From contig NC_133158.1 in assembly GCF_040802235.1 (NCBI RefSeq), positions 16,146,001-16,210,000 of the forward strand: DNA of 64,000 nucleotides. The letters run 5' to 3'. This document shows positions 25,485 through 35,680 of this stretch, in pieces. Origin of the DNA: Manis javanica (lineage: Eukaryota; Chordata; Mammalia; Pholidota; Manidae). The notes under the pieces are model-generated. The model made no database searches and was not told the DNA's origin. It was given only the letters and a program-made list of their open reading frames with translations. A program made the position numbers and the translations under genes. Position 1 is the stretch's first letter. The number at the start of each line of letters is the position of its first letter.

Positions 25485-25765
25485 TTGTTGGTGTGTGCCA
25501 GACATTGTACTAGGCACTTGAAATGCAGTTGTAAGAGGCATTCGTAGTCCCTGACCTCAAACCACTTACCCAAGTATACCACAATGACCTGGATGGAATG
25601 CTTTGTTCAGTTCACACTTTCTTCTTCGAACACATATTTGCTGAGTGCCTACTATGTGCCAGACTCTAGGATACCCACTAGGATGCACTGGTGAACAAGA
25701 TAGACACAGACCCAGTCCTCAGGGGCTGCCAGACTAGCAGGGGAGAAAGACAATAAAAAAATTGT
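25485..25765 (-). mobile_element. Two L2 3' ends in tandem
   Basis: Two antisense L2 termini follow one another: 'ggtgtgtgccagacattgta' (about 25490) and 'tttgctgagtgcctactatg' with 'tgccagactctaggatac' (about 25640). The second continues into 'ggggagaaagacaataaaaa'. Confidence 0.75.
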
Positions 25766-26670
25766 TTTCCTAACCCCTTTGTTCCACTAAAATTTACTGG
25801 TTCTCATTTTCTGGACTCTAACACATGGCCTTAGGAAGTCTACTAATGATATCCAGATACAAAGCTTCTAGGTGTGCTTCCCTCTCATATTTGTAATACA
25901 CATATGTGGGAATGCAAGGAACAATATATTAATAGTTCTTTTTTCCAAAATGTGGTTTGTATCCCACAGATGGCTTGCCAATGCTTTTACCTGAAACACA
26001 GAATTAATAGTTGTCATGTATTTTAATGCATACTAGGAAAAAAAATCTTAAACAAGAATATCAAACCTGTGATTTCATGTATGTTGTTATTTAGAACAAG
26101 GTTAAATTGAAAGGTGATTCCAATTAAATAAAAAATTATGATAATAATAATAATTTGGGTATATAGGAACATTAGGAAGGTAAGACCCAAGAAGATAAAG
26201 AAGGGGGATTGACATTTGTAAAAACAGGAGCGATTGTATTGGCAGCAATGCTTGACCCCAATAGGCTGATGAGAACAATATTCCCACCATGGGCTAAGAC
26301 TGGTTTCACCATCAATGTTCTTCTCCTTTTCTAACTCTGCAACTCTTGAGGGCCGCTCCATGTCACACTGAGATGACACGTAGTGAGACTGCCTTCCTAC
26401 CCCAATCGCCAACTTAGCTTCCTCAGAAAAGACTCAATCCAGATGAGGGTGGTGACTAAGAGGGAGAGATCATCACGTTATCTTTGGAGCTTGAATTCTG
26501 AACACGGTGAGTCTCTATTCATGCATCCTGACATTGTGGCAAAGCGATGTAGAAACAGCACCCATGTGTCCAGTCCTTACCTGTCCTATTTGCTCTCCCG
26601 GACTTGTAGTACAAAGTGTTGGAGAGAGCAGAAAATAAGTATTGGGTTTTATTCCAACTTTCCTTCCATC

Positions 26671-26733
26671 TGCCCTATTTTAATACGAGCAAACAAAAAT
26701 CACATGCCGTTTGACGTTTATTTTTGAACTTGA
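26671..26733 (+). repeat. 63-bp direct repeat, copy 1
   Basis: It matches 27437-27499 at 60 of 63 positions without gaps. Differences are c/t, a/c and a/g. It contains caaaaatcacatgccgtttg and acgtttattttt. It is not part of a repeat family I recognise. Confidence 0.97.
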
Positions 26734-26964
26734 GGATTATGCCTTTACCTTGAAAGAACATGATTTAGTAAAAGGTCATGAAAGTCACAGTAGGATTTAA
26801 GAGGCTTCACCTGGACATCTGACATTTGGAATACTCGTGATCAGGGACTTAGCCAGCAGGGAAGCCTGGGTGGCTTCCTCTATGGGTGGACCTCAAATCC
26901 CATGGATTTCGAGCAAGTTGCAGTACTAGACATTTCCCTGCCTGCCAAACACCCCCTTCTGAGG

Positions 26965-27235
26965 AAGCGCCCTACCAGAAACCTTGACTGCAAGTGACAG
27001 AAACCCAGTGCAGACCGACGGAGGCAAAAAGAGGCGGCGACCTATTTATACAACTGAGGCGCTCCAGAGCTGTCACCTACTCACGGAGGGGCACGACTGT
27101 GCGTGTATGCCATCCCTGTCGCTTGGCTGTGGGTTTTTGGTATGGATTGGCCTCCTCCTCTCTTACCAAGAAGCGGCTTCTTCCAAAAGGCAGGGAAGAT
27201 GCCCTTGTATAGCAACAAGCCATATCCTCCCAGCC
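26965..27235 (+). repeat. Ancient interspersed repeat, family not named
   Basis: 'gactgcaagtgacagaaacc' followed by 'gaggcaaaaagaggcggcga' matches a dispersed mammalian repeat start. A second, more diverged copy begins at about 34640 in this window. I cannot assign the family safely. Confidence 0.5.
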
Positions 27236-27436
27236 AGGTGACCCTCAATGCATCAAGAATTCTCCTCTGCCTTCAAATTAAAGAAAACTGGCCCAGCTTG
27301 TTTCATAAACCCAGCCCTGTGCCCAGGTTGGGCAGAGGAAGTGAACAGCAGTCGTCCTATAATCACACACTTGGAAATTCCTTCAAAAGGAGGACTGGAC
27401 AATGATCACTGAAGTCCAGGAGCCTGTCCCACCCAC

Positions 27437-27499
27437 TGCCCTATTTTAATATGAGCACACAAAAATCACATGCCGTTTGACGTTTATTTTTGGACTTGA
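27437..27499 (+). repeat. 63-bp direct repeat, copy 2
   Basis: Second copy, 766 bp downstream of the first in the same orientation, differing at three positions. The flanks of the two copies are unrelated except the shared first bases tgcc. Confidence 0.97.
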
Positions 27500-29265
27500 C
27501 CCAGGTGCAGCAGCTAAGGAGACGCATTTGGGCTCCTAAGCCAACCCAAGAACTGTCCGTCCATCATGTCTGACTTGTGTGGCCTTGCAAGAGACATGGC
27601 ATGGGCCAATCAGACATTCCCCCCACCACTGAATTTGGAAATGGGAGCCCAGGAGATGGAGCCATTTAGTTGCGGCAGTAGAACTAAATGACACAACAAC
27701 AATAGGCAACATGCAGTTGAAGTTATAAAGCAGCAAGCCTACAGAAACTGGAGATCAGAGCAGAGAGAAACATTGACTCTAAGACAACATCACCTCGAAA
27801 GAGAGGTTCAGGTTGTTGCTAACTCAGTTTACTGGGCGTTCCATTGCCTGGAAATTTTATATGAGTGGGTCTCCAGGTAAGAAATGGGTAACAAATTTAG
27901 TGCTTCTACTCATGTGATCCATTTCCTCATTGCAGTGACTCCATTGCAAAGTGTTCATTTTCTCCATTTTCCAGACAAAAACCTGAGGTTCAGAGAACCT
28001 GTCCGATCTTTCTTAATATGATGTTTCAAGCTTGAAAGTCACAAAGCCAAAAATGCTTTCTCCCTTCTCTGAGTTGCCTCAGAATGTTGAGTAGCATAGA
28101 AAGACCTGGGCTCATGAATTTAGCAATCACCCGTCTACTGAGACTATTAGACACATTCCCAAAAGCTGTGGAAGGGAACGAGGCTGCTGTGTGAACATCA
28201 CAGGGAGGGAATGACTGTGCCAGCCCACACGTAGTGTGCACTCGCTCTGTGCAAGGCTCTGCACATTGTGCAACCAATCAGCAAAAGAGAGACTGAGGTA
28301 GAATTGCAGAGATAGCAATGGTCATGCTTCCATGTGCCATAAGATACAAGGAACTACAAATAGTTTGCTTTCTAGGATTTAGTAATTTCCCTGCCACGCC
28401 TATGTTTTATCATCTTCTCATTGGGTCAAGTCTGAAAAATTCAAAATAATTTCTATTTTACCCATGTATTTAAACCTGGTAGAGCCAGGATGAAGAGGAT
28501 GAGGCAGAGAGTATCAGAGAGCGGGTGTCAGGATGGATGTGGTGAACCTCATGGCAACACCCCCCTCCCCAAGTCTTGATAAACAAAGTTCAACATTGAG
28601 TTGATTTTGCCCGGTGAATTCCGAATATTCTAACATTTTAATAAGATTTTTAACAGCAATAAGTAAGAAACAGTATGATTCATTGTGTCAGTACTTATTT
28701 TGTAAGGTTATTAGCACACACTGACAGAAATTCTAAGGAATAAATAAATGTGCTGAGATGATTTTTAAAATATTCCCTTGCATTTCGTTTTACTCTATGA
28801 CCCTACTTTCCACCCTCGTCCGCAACAAATTCAAGAGGCTGGACAGTATGCTTACAAGCCTGGGGAAAAAATATACCAGAGCAGAACTCAGAGAACAAAG
28901 AGACAAAATCATGGCTTATGAGTTTCAAAACAGGCTGCTGAAATCCATGCTGGAGATGATAGTTTTGAAAGGTAATAGTTTTAATAGTATTGAATAGTTC
29001 CTGAGCCCCAGAAGCCAGGTTTTTTAATATCAAAAAGTCACAGCATATCCTGAACAATAGATTGGGAAAAAAAATGGTCCCTCTCTGCCCCTCAACCCCA
29101 GCTTTCAGGGAAGATACAGATTCCACAGGCTGGAGTGAAAAGAACAGAGTTTGAAACGATGAAAGTAAGATGAGAATGAGCATTAACCGAAGAGACCTCT
29201 GCAGACAGCTACTCTCTGAGCTCCGTGAGACCAACAGCAGAAGTCTGGCCTAGGATGGAAATGCA
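27500..29265. other. Unique sequence, one odd open segment at 28758-28997
   Basis: No gene recognised. A charged 79-codon frame (28758-28997, containing LREQRDKIMAYEFQNRLLK) has a gtaata donor-like site after ttgaaag at about 28972. No similarity is recognised and no upstream acceptor is convincing. A weak MIR-like tail lies at about 27950-27995. Confidence 0.4.
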
Positions 29266-29497
29266 CAGGCCTTCTCAACTTGGCACTCTTGACATTTGGC
29301 CAGATAGTTCTGTGTCGTGGGGGCTGCCCTGAGTAGTGTAGGGGGTCTAGCAGGACCCCTGGCCTCCACCTACCAGATGCCTGCAGCACCTCCAAGTTGT
29401 GGGAGCCAAACATCACTCCAGATGTCACCAAATACCCACTGGTTGTAGGGGACGAAGTGACGAGTGCAAAGAAACTGCCCTTGGTTGAGAACCCATG
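29266..29497 (-). mobile_element. MER20 hAT-Charlie element
   Basis: Reverse-complement MER20: 'cttggcactcttgacatttg', 'gggggctgccctgagtagtg', 'acatcactccagatgtcacc' and 'actgcccttggttgagaacc'. Confidence 0.85.
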
Positions 29498-29546
29498 AGA
29501 AAGATTACACACATGTGTCTTTCTAGGAAAAAAAGCTACGTGTTCT

Positions 29547-30291
29547 CCTGCTACACTATTAGTGGGGATGTAAATTGGTTCAACTGTTGTAGAAAGCAAT
29601 AGGGAGGTTCCTCAAGAAACTAAAAATAGAAATGTCATTTGACCCAGTAATTCCACCCCTAGGAATTTACCCAGAGAAAACAAGATTCCTAATTCAAAAA
29701 GGCATACGCACCCCTATGTTTCTTGCTGCACTATTTACCATAGCCAAGATACAGAAGCAACCGAAGTGTCCATCAGTAGATGAATGGATAAAGAAGGTGT
29801 GGTACATATACACAATGGAATATTACTCAGCCATAAGAAGAAAAGAAATCCTGCCATTTGCAACAACATGGATGGAGCTAGAGGGTATTATGCTCAGTGA
29901 AATAAGTCAGCCAGAGAAAGACCAATACCAAATGATTTCACTCATTTGTGGAGTGTAAAAACAAAGTGAAACAGAGGAACAAAAAAAGCGATAGACTCAT
30001 AGACCCGAGAAGGCACTAGTGGTTAGCAAAGGGGAGTGGTTGGAGAGGGTGCATGGGGAGGGAGAAAGGGATTAAATGGGCAGTATAATTCACAATCACA
30101 ACAGAGGTAGGTCACTGGGAAGGCAGTACAGCCCAGCAAATACAAGCAATGAGTCTGTAACTTCTTCCTACATTGATAGACAGTGACTGCAATGGAGGGA
30201 GTGAGGCCTTGATAATATGGTGAATGTTAAATTGCTGTTTTGTATATGTGAAACCATCATAAGATTGTATATCAATGATACGTAAATTAAG
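29547..30291 (+). mobile_element. 5'-truncated L1 with ORF2 3' end and 3' UTR
   Basis: This is the least decayed longer L1 in the window. It begins inside ORF2 at 'ctgctacactattagtgggg', passes the ORF2 stop and a G-rich UTR (tggagagggtgcatggggag), and ends at 'tgtatatcaatgatacgtaa'. Candidate target duplications flank it: aaagctacgtgttct (29532-29546) and aaagttatgttct (30292-30304). Confidence 0.9.
29632..29958 (+). pseudogene. L1 ORF2 protein C-terminal remnant (open frame)
   Basis: These 108 codons to the native stop encode the cysteine-poor C-terminal tail of L1 ORF2p. The characteristic run QPKCPSVDEWIKKVWYIYTM is followed by EYYSAIRRKE and ends LICGV. The reverse transcriptase and endonuclease domains are absent because the element is 5'-truncated, so it is not functional. 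The methionine at the start is internal, not a real start. Survival of this short frame suggests an insertion younger than the surrounding L1M fragments. Confidence 0.85.
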
Positions 30292-30299
30292 AAAGTTAT

Positions 30300-30745
30300 G
30301 TTCTTTATATAAAAGACCTTATGAACATAAAAAAGTTACACTCCCAAAAAATCATCCATACTCTACTCACTCAGAAGTAATCATTCTTCATGTTTTATCC
30401 ACACACAATTTCTTCTATACATGTATTTTATTTTCACAAAACCAAAAAGTGGGGCTATATAATCTAAAGTTATAGACTGTTTTGTAACCTGCAATTGTTT
30501 ACATCACAGTATGTCATGAATCTTCATAGAGGTATAGCATTCCTTAACATAGCCAGAACATAATCTAATTAGCCAATCCCCTGTTGCTGAACATTTAGGT
30601 TACTCCCAATATTTCACTATAATAGATAATGCTCTGATGAACATTTTCATATATTCTTTTGATTGTTTTCCTAAGATAAATTCCTCAGGAATGTTCTTAA
30701 CAGAGAAACTGATATTTTGGGGTTGTATCTATAATATTTACTATC
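30300..30745 (-). mobile_element. Ancient LINE (L1M-like) fragment, antisense
   Basis: 'gttttgtaacctgcaattgt', 'gtatgtcatgaatcttcata', 'gttgctgaacatttaggtta', 'ataatgctctgatgaacatt' and 'aagataaattcctcaggaat' form the usual antisense series of an old LINE. Confidence 0.6.
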
Positions 30746-30879
30746 TAACTGGTGTATGCCATAGTTTGCTGATTGAAAATATACCTTCTACTTCTCTAGT
30801 GCTTTTACCACTCCTTCCATTCCATAGTTCTGTCCAGTATGCAGGGCAGTATACCAATATCCTTTTTTATTGATATTCA

Positions 30880-30965
30880 TAGTAGTTAAATGACTTACCC
30901 ATGGCAGCATAATTACTTAGCAATACAGGACTAAAACCCATCTCACTTGAGTCCTAGGACTTGTG
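30880..30965 (-). repeat. MIR fragment
   Basis: 'ttaaatgacttacccatggc', 'agcaatacaggactaaaacc' and 'atctcacttgagtcc' resemble antisense MIR. Confidence 0.5.
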
Positions 30966-30968
30966 GTA

Positions 30969-31075
30969 GTGTATGCATATTGGTACCGTATAAACTACAA
31001 AAACTGAATAAGGCAGGGAAGATTAGTATGTCCCCCACTCACAGATGCCATGCAAATCTGTGAGTACCAGAATGT
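30969..31075 (+). pseudogene. U6 snRNA pseudogene
   Basis: Over about 105 bp the sequence follows U6 snRNA. It keeps the ATA.ACTA.AAA.TG block, then gaagattagtatgtccccc (the U6 ACAGAGA-to-catalytic region, with the AGAGA part mutated), then gatgccatgcaaatctgtga for GATGACACGCAAATTCGTGA. Several indels and substitutions, a changed ACAGAGA box and the absence of a terminal T-run make it a pseudogene. No proximal-sequence element or TATA box is evident upstream, so it is probably a retroposed copy. Confidence 0.8.
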
Positions 31076-32439
31076 CAGGATAATTCTTGGTTATGAGTTT
31101 TGTTTCTCAGTTCAATTTTGTGTAGACCCCCAAGCTCCCACAACATAACCTAGACTGCAAGACCTTGGATGAGGGAATCTGCTGCTTCCTATGCAAAATT
31201 CCACAACCAATCTCATCTCCAAATGCTGACTTAGAGGGATAATATTTAAAGATGCTAATTCTAACATCTGCTTCCTTCTTATCCCTGAAGCCAAATTAAG
31301 TTGGTACAGTCTGTTTTTACTTCTAGCTACACTCTAACACAGATTTATTACTGATTAATATCTTATCAAGGAAAAACAACCCCATCTTAAGTATTTTAGA
31401 TAATGACATCTAAGTATTTTATATTGCTTTAAGTCTGAACAGTTAGAATAGAGAGTGTATCCAAGGTTCATTACCTCTAATGCTTGCATACTTCATGTTT
31501 TGACTCACAAAAAAAAAAAATGCTACCAACTGCTTAGCCATTTTTTTAGGTTTAATGAGATTACATAAATTCTAAGGGGAAAAGAGTACAGCTTAATAAT
31601 GTTTTAAGTGGTTTGTACAAACATTTCCTTCTATCATGCACACAATTTTAAACCAAAGCCAACTTCTGCAGTGCTACTGAAGGCTAATGAATGCCTAAAT
31701 AATATGTTGAGGAAAAAAAGTGATGAGTTGATTGGATACAGAAATATCCTAGACCTCTGAAATACAGTTAGGGAAACAACTCAATTGTACTCAGAGACAG
31801 AACTCATAATAACGAATTATCTTAACATCCCCGTGATCCATCACTACCCATTAATAATAAGTGATATTCCTGGCAGCATATATTAGGTAACTGACACTCA
31901 CTGATTTGAGGGCTAGACTTTAAAGCTCCAGATAAACTTTGAGCCAATTTCCCTTCATTCTAACAATACCTAGAAAATGAGAACAAATTAGAACATCATA
32001 CAACGTGTCTATTTCCTAGAACCTGGCTGATGCCGATCTTTCGTCCAGTTAAAGTTCTTTTGCAGGTTCTTCCTCGTTTTCAATAAAGGATTTGGCAAAT
32101 TCATCTAGGAATTTCATTTTATTTTTCCTGACAGCCTATCTAGTCTTTGGAACTAGTCTCGATGTACATGTCTTTCTCCGTGTGTGTCAGACTGTTACCT
32201 CCAAACATACTTGCTTTCTAATAGTTTAGATATCCAATTGTGTAAATATGTGTTACATAGACCTGAAATAATCAGAGTTCTTAGAGTCTGGCAAATTCTA
32301 AGATGGTTAGTACTTGATTCTTGGAGCCCTGAGCAAAGGGATTCATTAGATGTGACACTGCGTGGGTACAGAAGGACAATACCAAATGGCAGGGAGCATC
32401 TGAACACTTATTCCAGGAGGGAGCTTTCAAAGATTGTTA
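31076..32439. other. Unique AT-rich sequence, nothing recognised
   Basis: No coding frame or repeat recognised apart from homopolymer A runs. Confidence 0.55.
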
Positions 32440-32856
32440 AGAACCACCAGGTAGAGCAATGATAAGGCCTGAAGTCCAGACACCCGCTATAACGTGCATG
32501 GACCTCGACAACATTGTGTTTCCATTTCATTATTGAATGAAAGAAGCCAGTCACAAAAGACTACAACCTGTATGGTTCCATCTATCTGAAATGTCCAGAA
32601 TAGTCAAATCCACAGAAAGAAAAAGAGGACTAGTAGCTGAGGGCTGGGGGGAGGGGAAACAAGGGTGATGGCGAAGAAACTTTAGGGTTTCTTTTTGGGG
32701 TAAAGAAAATGCTCTAAAATTAAGTAGTGGTGATGGTTGCACAGGTCGGTCAATACAAGCACACCACTGAGCCATACACTTTAAAGAGGTGACTTTTATG
32801 GTATGTGAGTAACATCGTAATACCTTGAAAACAAAAACAAACAAACAAACAAACAG
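32440..32856 (+). mobile_element. L1M 3' end with (AAAC)n tail
   Basis: L1 3' blocks 'gaatgaaagaagccagtcac', 'ggttccatctatctgaaatg', 'gagggctggggggaggggaa' and 'acactttaaagaggtgactt' are followed by 'aataccttgaaaa' and a five-unit caaa-type tail (32828-32856). Confidence 0.85.
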
Positions 32857-33031
32857 GGAGAGACAGAAGGAGTCAGAAAAAACAAAGAAGAACCAGCAGT
32901 CTCAAAGGTATAAGAGCTTCTGTCATTACGGGAAGTTTCTTTCCTTGTTCTAAGTTGACCTATGAAGTTTCTAAGCAACTCTGATGTGATTACTTGGAAA
33001 TTCTTAAACAGCAAGATAAAATCAACACTGG

Positions 33032-33120
33032 ACTTGATGACCGGGGGAGTCTAGTAAACATAATGTTGCTCATGTAATTGTAGATTAATGATACCAAAAT
33101 AAAAAAAAATAAAAAAAAAC
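33032..33120 (+). mobile_element. Severely 5'-truncated L1 (89 bp) with target-site duplication
   Basis: Only the L1 3' terminus is present: 'acttgatgaccgggg', 'catgtaattgtagattaatg', 'ataccaaaat' and an A-rich tail. It is flanked by the identical 10-mer tcaacactgg at 33022-33031 and 33121-33130, the signature of target-primed reverse transcription. Confidence 0.85.
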
Positions 33121-33144
33121 TCAACACTGGGCATGTGTGCACCT

Positions 33145-33238
33145 CTCCCAGCTGGATTCAGCAAACCTTGCCCAAGCACCTACCAGGCACCAGCCACCTA
33201 AAATATAAAGAGATGGTTGCTGTTCTGGAGTCACAAAA
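33145..33238 (-). mobile_element. L2 3' terminal fragment
   Basis: 'ttcagcaaaccttgcccaag', 'cacctaccaggcaccagcca' and 'ggttgctgttctggagtca' match antisense L2. Confidence 0.5.
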
Positions 33239-34194
33239 TTTTAACTAGAAAAAAAACTTTTTTAACTGAAGGAAGAGAATATAACTGTTAAGAATGATTC
33301 TTTTCAGGTGATGGAATTGTGAGTATTTTCTTTCTTCCATTGGTCTAGCATAGAGTGATTTTTTATGCTATAAAGAGAGGGAAATAAAGTTTCCTAAAAA
33401 GGAGAAAGTCTTAGAGAAAAATAAGCTCTCTTAAAGCTATGAGAGCACAGAGGACAGAGAAAGGAGGTGGCTTGAGGAAGGTCAGAAAAATGTATATCAG
33501 GCAATCACGTGATATCAGCCCCAAGACAGGGGCTTCTTGGGCTTGAAAAGGTCTGAGTGTGTGCCTCCGTTCTTTGTTCCTGATTTGCAGGACATGAATC
33601 CTTCAGAGCCTGGAGCCTGCTAGGGGGAGCCTCAAGACCTGGCAGCCCGCCACGGCTCCCCGAGGCCCAGCCTGGAAGACCTGGAGGGCCGTGGCTATGG
33701 GCCCAGGAAATATGTCTGCTTCTCCACCACCCACCCACCGCCCCACCTCCCTGTCTTTGGTTTCAATAAGGGCAGGAAGATTGTCAACAAATAGGAATCA
33801 CTCGGGAAGGAAGTAGCTCTGGGTTGGGGCCAGTGGGAGCCACCTCAGTCTCTGCTATGGTCGTCAAAGCACATCACATGGTAAGACAGTTGCTCTATCA
33901 ATCTGCCGAGGAAGTAAACGTGGAGAGTGTTGCTATTAATGCACGTGCAGTGTGTGGCAACAGGTACAGGAAAGCCTCCGTCGGTTCAGTTGTTCTGCAG
34001 ATGTGCTGGCTTTTTCAAAGCCTATGCATGGAGCTCACTTGCTACGGAGGACTATCTTTATCGCCACAATTCTGATTCCCTCATCCTTTGCCTTGTTCCT
34101 GCAGTGACCTCAGCCTTCCCTGATGGAATAAAAGAAGATGGCGAAAGCCACAAGGGCTCAAACCCATGGTCCATCCAGCCCTGCACTGAGAACA

Positions 34195-34430
34195 ACAGAG
34201 GAAGGCAGCCTATTACATGCAAAGGGCATGGGTCTGAGCTGGATTTGGATTCGAATCCCAGCTCAATCGACTCACCAGGTAATTGAGTTTTGGAAAGTTA
34301 TTCCAGCTCTCTGTTTCATATTCTCCTCTCTAAAGTGGGCATAGAGTTAATACTGCCCTTGTAGGGGGTTGTGAGGACTACTTCACATGAGACACATACG
34401 CCAGAGGGGCTGAACAAAGTTAAGGTGGTT
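34195..34430 (+). repeat. MIR SINE
   Basis: Nearly full MIR: 'gggcatgggtctgagctgga', 'ttcgaatcccagctcaatcg', 'ctaaagtgggcatagagtta' and 'gggggttgtgaggacta'. The gattcgaatccc block is the B box of its tRNA-derived head, not a tRNA gene. Confidence 0.8.
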
Positions 34431-34525
34431 TTCATTGGTTCTCTTAATAGACATCTCTCTATAGCAGCATCCCAAAAGTTTATAGACATTACCTAGGCAT
34501 TCTATCATTTTCCTGATTTAATTAG

Positions 34526-34610
34526 CTAATATATATTTATGTATATATATATATATATATACACATATAAACATACACAATACGCACTGATGTGTACACA
34601 TACACATATC
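34526..34610. repeat. AT-rich microsatellite
   Basis: A TA run of about ten units is followed by degenerate ACATA units. Confidence 0.9.
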
Positions 34611-34629
34611 TATAGAGCATCCACTTTAT

Positions 34630-34830
34630 TGGGATTCTCTTGCTTGCAAGTGACAGAAATTCAACCTGCCTTAGAACCCCTCCAAAAAATTAGGGAATAT
34701 TTATTGATTCACATGTAGGAAAAATTCCAGTGGCAGTTTAGTTTCAAGCACAGCTATATGCAGATACTCAAGTAATACCGTCACAAAGTTGTCTCTCTTC
34801 ATATTTTGAGCTTTGCTTTTCTCTGTGTGG
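34630..34830 (+). repeat. Ancient interspersed repeat, same family as 26965-27235
   Basis: The shared start 'gcaagtgacagaaa(c/t)(t/c)ca' and the following 'cctgccttag' and 'attgattcaca' layout link it to the copy at 26965. Confidence 0.45.
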
Positions 34831-34879
34831 TTAAGTGAATTAACATGCATAAACCGATAGAATAGTGCTTGGCTCATAA

Positions 34880-35040
34880 ATATCACTACGTAAGTACGTG
34901 CTACTCTTCTTTCATTTAATCCTCCTTACCGCCCTATGAAGCATGTACTACTATTATCCTACTTTTACAGATAAAGAAACTGAGGCACAGGGAGGTCACA
35001 CAGTTATTTGATAACTGAGCTGGCCAGGCAGCCTGAAAAA
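34880..35040 (-). repeat. MIR SINE
   Basis: 'ctacttttacagataaagaa', 'actgaggcacagggaggtca' and 'actgagctggccaggc' are typical antisense MIR. Confidence 0.75.
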
Positions 35041-35329
35041 GGCTTTTCTTGACCACTTCTCCAAACTGTCCCCTCACTGGGCTGGAATGGGAGGTTGAGC
35101 TCTGCTTGTGAATGGACACAAAATGTAAACCCTATAAAACAGGTGTTTTCAACATGAAGCAAATGAAGAAGAAAGGCTGGGTCGCTTGCTTCCTGATGGG
35201 GTGCTCTCCTTTCTCATCTTTTTTCTCTTTGATACAGAAAATAAGTTCCTCCTTCTATAGTTCAAGCATAGATCCTATTAATCCTACACAACGGCAGGAG
35301 TTACACTGACTTAAAATCCGAAAGTCAGG

Positions 35330-35680
35330 GAGTGGTTGGAATACGAGTCTGAGCACTGGTCCTCCTACGTTGGCAACACCATCTCCCGTCCCCAGACTGC
35401 CTTACGCTCTTGTCCGCCCTGCTCTGGGCCCTGTGAGGCTGACCTCTATGGACTGACCTCTGGCCCACCTTCACCTCTGGCTTCTGGTTGGTTTGTCCCG
35501 TGGTCGCCTGCCCTCGTGGGTGCAGGCCCCCAGGGGTGATAGTTTGCATGGTTGCCAGTCCCTGGGTGCTCGGCCACCCCTTGCTGATTTTCTTAACCTA
35601 AAAGCCACACCTTTGCAAAGAGCCACTTTGCTTCATTCCCGTCCATTAAAACCTCTGAGTTTGGCACATGCGGACTTTTA
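35330..35680 (+). repeat. Ancient interspersed repeat, family not named
   Basis: 'gaggctgacctctatggact', 'cctctggcttctggttggtt', 'cagtccctgggtgctcggcc' and 'cacacctttgcaaagagcca' recur in mammalian genomes as I recall. The family is uncertain. Confidence 0.45.

Noticed and set aside
29632-29958. Considered as a functional small gene
   Set aside because: It is the truncated C-terminal tail of L1 ORF2p in a 5'-truncated element with no promoter.
33590-33770. GC-rich segment ending in caataa, considered as a processed pseudogene
   Set aside because: No frame matches a known protein, and there is no A tail or target duplication.
34240-34262. tRNA-like B box (gattcgaatccc)
   Set aside because: It lies in the tRNA-derived head of a MIR SINE. 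No A box, anticodon arm or cloverleaf is present.
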